Positions 60,648 through 64,000 of a stretch of DNA of 64,000 bases are shown piece by piece. The stretch lies in contig NZ_KB902452.1 of assembly GCF_000379525.1 (NCBI RefSeq), positions 25,676 through 89,675 of the forward strand, given 5' to 3'. This stretch comes from Lamprocystis purpurea DSM 4197 (lineage in GTDB: Bacteria > Pseudomonadota > Gammaproteobacteria > Chromatiales > Chromatiaceae). A model generated the notes under the pieces. It was not told the DNA's origin, did no database searches, and worked only from the letters and a program-made list of their open reading frames with translations. Position 1 is the stretch's first letter; each line of letters begins with the position of its first letter. The position numbers and the translations under genes were made by a program.

Positions 60648-63600
60648 CGACTGCCGCACCCGTCCCGACCGAGATCCCTGCCACTGACTGGCGCCAGGCC
60701 CTGCGCGGCCGGGCCTCGCTCGGTAGCCTGGCGCCGCGTCCGGGGTCGCTCGCTGGACTGCACGCGGCGCGCTTGGCGCACCTGGGTCAGTTCTTCACCC
60801 CGGACCCCCTCGCCGCGTGGATCTGGCGCATGGTCTCCCCTGCCCTGGCGCGCGCCCTGACCAGAGACGGTACCGGCGTGCGGGTACCCCTGATCGACAC
60901 CAGTTGCGGCTCCGGTGCGCTGCTTCAGTTCGCCGATCCGGCCCGCCACACGCTGGCCGGGACCGATGTTCACGGTCCCAGCGTGACGGCGCTCGGCGAA
61001 ACTGCCAAGGCAGCCGGGTTCCAGTGCCACTTCTCAACCGTGGGCATGGAGCAGATCGACCCGACGGGTTTCGGGGTCGCTCTGATCAACCCGCCCTTCT
61101 CGCTCCACCTGGAGGCCCCGACCCTAGTTGCCGGTCCGGCCACGCATTACGGACGGTTCGGGCCGGCGACCTCGGCCTTATCGCACCCCTATGCGCTACA
61201 GCAGGCATTGGCGGCGGCTGACGTGGTGGCTGCCGTCCTTCCCCGATCCTACGCCGACACGCTGATCGGAGAACCCATGGCCTGGCCGCGACTGGTGGCG
61301 GCCTTCCACGCCCCGGCCTGGTGCTTCCACGACCAGGGGGCGGATGTGCGGGTGTCGGTGCTGTTCTTCGCCAAGGACCCACGGGCACCCGGCGCCGCGA
61401 TCCGCGTCGAGACCTTGGACGACGCCCTGACCCTGGCGCCAGACTTGGGCCTGTCGTGCCGCACCACCCGCCATCTGACCCCCCGGCTGCGCGAAACCGG
61501 GATCGTCGATGAAGGACCGACCATCAACCGTGCGGTCACGGGCAATGCCAAGGTCCGGCTCGGCCACTCGGGGCGCAAACTGACCCTGGGCTTTGCCTGC
61601 GGTCTGATCGAGGCCAAGGTCCGTAACGCGATCCTGGGTGAGCGGCTCACCCCGACCGGCATCGAGGGCCACCGCTACCCCAAGGGGGTGAAGTCCACCG
61701 GTCAGGGCGCGCTGGATATCGAGGTGCACCTGATCCAAGAAGACCCCCTGGCGTCCCTTGAGGCGCTGTGCGACGTGATCCGCGCCGCGGGTGCCGACCT
61801 GCAGGTCGACCCCGGATTGATGCGGTACCTGCGCAAGCGCGTCCGCCGCCTGCGCATCGAGCGGACTCCTTTCCGCCATACCGTCCTGGTCAAGGCCGAC
61901 ATGGCGCACGGCCCGGCCGGCCCGCTCGTCGGCAAGGCGCGCACCCTGCACCTGGTGGACCCTGATACCTGGGGCTCGCCGGTCATCAAGGCGGGGGCGG
62001 AAGTGGCCTTCTCGCCCGACGGCACCGGGTCCTACCGGTACCGGGTCGGCGGGCGCGACTTCGCCTTGACGGAAGAGGACATCAACCGCCGCTTCGCCGT
62101 CGTCACCGGACAGGCGCAGGATCGGTGGGAGACGGTCCATCCCGGACGCTTGACGGCCTTCCCCGAGCGGGCGGCCGAACTGCGCCGCCGCGGGCAGGCC
62201 CTGGGCCTGGATGGGTTTCTGTCCTGGGACTACCAGTTTGAGGACCTGCTGGAACTGTCGATGACCCGCGGTGCCGTCGCCGCCTGGGCCGTCGGCCTCG
62301 GCAAGGCGCGGCTGGCGGCCGGGCTGATCCTGCTGTCCGGCTGCACCGCCGGGCTGATCTGCACCGAGGCGTACCTGATCGACGATCTGCGCACCGAACT
62401 GGCCAGGCTCCCGATCCCGGCCGCGGATTGGCAGGTCATCCAGCGCCCGCGGGATCTGGACACCCTGCGGCGGATTAACGTGATCAGCTACCACCGGCTG
62501 CGCGGGCCGATCCACGGTGCCCACCAGCGGCGGACCTACGCAAGCCGCCTGCGGCACCGCATCGGCTGCCTGGTCGCCGACGAGGGGGACCTGTTGCGCA
62601 ACAAAGGCACCGCCCAGACTGCCGCCTTGTGGAAGCTCGCGGCCAAGCGGCGCTATGCGTTGTCCGGGACGCCGCTCGGGAACTATCCGCGCGATGCCTT
62701 CGCGGTGCTCGCCTTCACCGGGGGCGATGCGACCGCCGCGCAGGTGTACGGAATGCACCGTTGGTATCTGGACCCGGCGCTACGGCAATCGACCCGCGAC
62801 TGCGTGCCGGGGGTCGATCGGGTGCGCGAGCAGTTCGTTACCTTTGAGTGGGTGACCAATGCGTTCAAGGACACCATGACCACCGGCGCCAAGCGGGAAG
62901 TCCCGAAGCTGCGCAACCTGTCGGCCTACCGCGCGGCCCTCGCCCACCACGTCAAGCGGCGCGTGGCCCAGGAGCCGGAGGTCATGCGGCACTTCCAGAT
63001 CCCGGTACCAGAGCGCCATGTGACCACCCTGGACTGGGACCCGACGCACCTGGCCCATTACCTGCGGGTCGCGGAGGACTTCCGCCAGTGGTACCTGAAG
63101 GGCCAAGCCACCTCACGCGAGCGCAACCTGATCGCCCTGCTGGGGCGTATCCAGGCGGTGCAGATCGCGGCGGCAATCCCGCAACGCCGCGCGGACACAT
63201 CGCCGTTCGTCTACGACGGCGGACTCACCAGCAAACAGCGGTACGTGGTCGACCGGTTGGCGGGCTTGGTCGAGGGCGGCCACAAGGTCATCGCCTACGC
63301 CGAATGGCCCGAGTTGCTGGGGGTCATCGGACGGGCGTTGGATGGGCGCGGCATTGAGCAAGTGACCATCCATGGCGGCAAGCCGATCGCTGAGCGGGTG
63401 CGAGAACTGAACACGCGCTTCCGCGCCGGCTCCGCCCCGGTGCTGTTGGCGAGCCTGGGGGTCGCGCAGAAGGGGTTGAACATCCCGGAGGCCGATCGGG
63501 TGCTGTTCCTGACCCGCTCCTGGACCGCCAAGACCGAGGACCAGGCCGAGGGCCGGGTGCTGCGGCCCCAGCAGAACCAGCCCGTGACCACCGAGTTCGT

Positions 63601-63808
63601 CCACTTGCGCGGGTCGATCGACGACTACCAAGGGCAGATGGTGGCGCATAAGCGCGATGCCATCAGCGCCGGACTGGATTGGGGCAACCCGGGCTTGGAT
63701 GGCGTCGAGTTCCAGCATCTCGATACCATTCTGGGGGGGTTCGTCGCGGACTTGGCGGGGCTGATGGGGTGCCGTACCCATGAAGTCCGGGACCGACTGG
63801 CAGCATAG
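60644..63808 (+). CDS. DNA N6-methylase/SNF2-like helicase fusion
   Basis: A 1054-residue protein from a GTG that overlaps the previous stop. The N-terminal third is an adenine methyltransferase: L-I-D-T-S-C-G-S-G-A-L-L for the cofactor and I-N-P-P-F-S (the N-P-P-F catalytic motif). The C-terminal half is a SNF2-type helicase with a DEGD box (V-A-D-E-G-D-L-L-R-N-K-G-T), S-G-T-P-L-G-N as motif III, and Q-A-E-G-R-V-L-R-P-Q-Q as motif VI. The expected Walker A is G-L-G-K-A-R, with Ala where Thr or Ser is normal. Plasmids and phages carry such fusions (for example DarB of phage P1, which protects DNA from restriction). A defence or antirestriction role is inferred. Confidence 0.85.
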   Translation: MTTAAPVPTEIPATDWRQALRGRASLGSLAPRPGSLAGLHAARLAHLGQFFTPDPLAAWIWRMVSPALARALTRDGTGVRVPLIDTSCGSGALLQFADPARHTLAGTDVHGPSVTALGETAKAAGFQCHFSTVGMEQIDPTGFGVALINPPFSLHLEAPTLVAGPATHYGRFGPATSALSHPYALQQALAAADVVAAVLPRSYADTLIGEPMAWPRLVAAFHAPAWCFHDQGADVRVSVLFFAKDPRAPGAAIRVETLDDALTLAPDLGLSCRTTRHLTPRLRETGIVDEGPTINRAVTGNAKVRLGHSGRKLTLGFACGLIEAKVRNAILGERLTPTGIEGHRYPKGVKSTGQGALDIEVHLIQEDPLASLEALCDVIRAAGADLQVDPGLMRYLRKRVRRLRIERTPFRHTVLVKADMAHGPAGPLVGKARTLHLVDPDTWGSPVIKAGAEVAFSPDGTGSYRYRVGGRDFALTEEDINRRFAVVTGQAQDRWETVHPGRLTAFPERAAELRRRGQALGLDGFLSWDYQFEDLLELSMTRGAVAAWAVGLGKARLAAGLILLSGCTAGLICTEAYLIDDLRTELARLPIPAADWQVIQRPRDLDTLRRINVISYHRLRGPIHGAHQRRTYASRLRHRIGCLVADEGDLLRNKGTAQTAALWKLAAKRRYALSGTPLGNYPRDAFAVLAFTGGDATAAQVYGMHRWYLDPALRQSTRDCVPGVDRVREQFVTFEWVTNAFKDTMTTGAKREVPKLRNLSAYRAALAHHVKRRVAQEPEVMRHFQIPVPERHVTTLDWDPTHLAHYLRVAEDFRQWYLKGQATSRERNLIALLGRIQAVQIAAAIPQRRADTSPFVYDGGLTSKQRYVVDRLAGLVEGGHKVIAYAEWPELLGVIGRALDGRGIEQVTIHGGKPIAERVRELNTRFRAGSAPVLLASLGVAQKGLNIPEADRVLFLTRSWTAKTEDQAEGRVLRPQQNQPVTTEFVHLRGSIDDYQGQMVAHKRDAISAGLDWGNPGLDGVEFQHLDTILGGFVADLAGLMGCRTHEVRDRLAA

Positions 63809-63815
63809 GAGCGTG

Positions 63816-64000
63816 ATGATGAGCGATATCGAGGTTGTCATTGGTGACGGGTCAGTCACCATCCGCCGCTCCGGTCGTTCCGCGCCCATCGTGGCGCAGG
63901 TCCTGGGGGTCGATCGCAATCCGGACGGTGAAGTCACCCGTCTATGGCTCGATCGCCTGGTGCATCGGCCGGGGGAGGCATGGACGGGCGCATGGTCCGT
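63816..64000 (+). CDS. Hypothetical protein, 5' part (continues beyond window)
   Basis: Adjacent ATGs at 63816 and 63819, after GGAG, open a frame that leaves the right edge of the window after about 61 codons: S-D-I-E-V-V-I-G-D-G-S-V-T-I-R-R-S-G, then V-T-R-L-W-L-D-R-L-V-H. It is beta-rich, with no signal peptide. It lies 7 bases after the methylase-helicase gene in the same operon. The family is not recognised. Confidence 0.65.
   Translation, partial: MMSDIEVVIGDGSVTIRRSGRSAPIVAQVLGVDRNPDGEVTRLWLDRLVHRPGEAWTGAWS

Noticed and set aside
1-64000. CRISPR arrays, rRNA and tRNA genes
   Set aside because: No regularly spaced direct repeats with unique spacers, and no recognisable tRNA cloverleaf or rRNA core sequences were seen by eye.

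Overview
This is a 64 kb stretch of GC-rich proteobacterial DNA. The protein families (OprB-type porin, YhdP/AsmA-type giant protein, PlpD-like patatin, MaoC-Pta/AckA, P-type proton ATPase) suggest a gammaproteobacterium. A purple sulfur bacterium (Chromatiaceae) is my best guess from general resemblance, not something the sequence proves. A type Ib parF/parG partition pair with iterated repeats, a Cre-like tyrosine recombinase and a methylase-helicase fusion at the right end suggest a large plasmid or a plasmid-derived island.

Layout. Positions 1-53 kb form a long stress-tolerance region. From left to right it holds: a truncated DsbC-like gene; yfdX; a porin; and a glutamate/glutamine acid-resistance operon read leftward (gadB, gadC-like antiporter, glutaminase, APC permease, MarC). 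Next come a rightward operon (APC permease, outer-membrane channel, Tat-signal short-chain dehydrogenase) and a tandem winged-helix protein. They are followed by a PepSY protein, a divergent pair of DUF1254 proteins, an intact dnaK flanked by decayed clpB, trxC and hsp20, a patatin/barrel protein, a DUF4239 protein, a DUF1269 protein and a YhdP-like protein. Then come proton ATPase-PPK2, DUF3141-Pta-AckA, a potassium channel, a second dehydrogenase/outer-membrane channel/tandem winged-helix set, a truncated AI-2E transporter next to a truncated cti, hdeD and one more membrane protein. From 53.5 kb the content changes to replicon maintenance and mobile-element genes: parG, parF, repeats, integrase, UvrD-like helicase, small hypotheticals, and a 1054-residue DNA methylase/SNF2 helicase.

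The most striking observation is a 16-bp near-palindrome, consensus TACCCAAAATGGGCCA. It occurs ten times, always between genes and almost always upstream of a stress operon. At nine of the ten copies it is followed, exactly 9 bp later on the gene side, by a -35-like hexamer (usually TTGNNN) and then, usually 18 bp later, by a -10-like hexamer (usually TANNNT). At the DUF1254 pair a single fully symmetric copy serves two divergent promoters, each with the same 9/18 spacing. This links yfdX, gadB, both DUF1254 genes, dnaK/hsp20/clpB, DUF1269, the proton ATPase-PPK2 operon, DUF3141-Pta-AckA, the dehydrogenase/channel operon and the 53-kb membrane-protein gene into one putative regulon. I know of no described regulator for this site. 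The two paralogous tandem winged-helix proteins encoded here are the only obvious candidates in the window, and that link is inference.

Signs of past rearrangement are common: two SulP/STAS C-terminal remnants with matching flanks, transposase tails, a clpB with stop codon, frameshifts and a deleted second ATP site, and a cti fragment abutting an AI-2E fragment. No rRNA, tRNA or CRISPR array was recognised.
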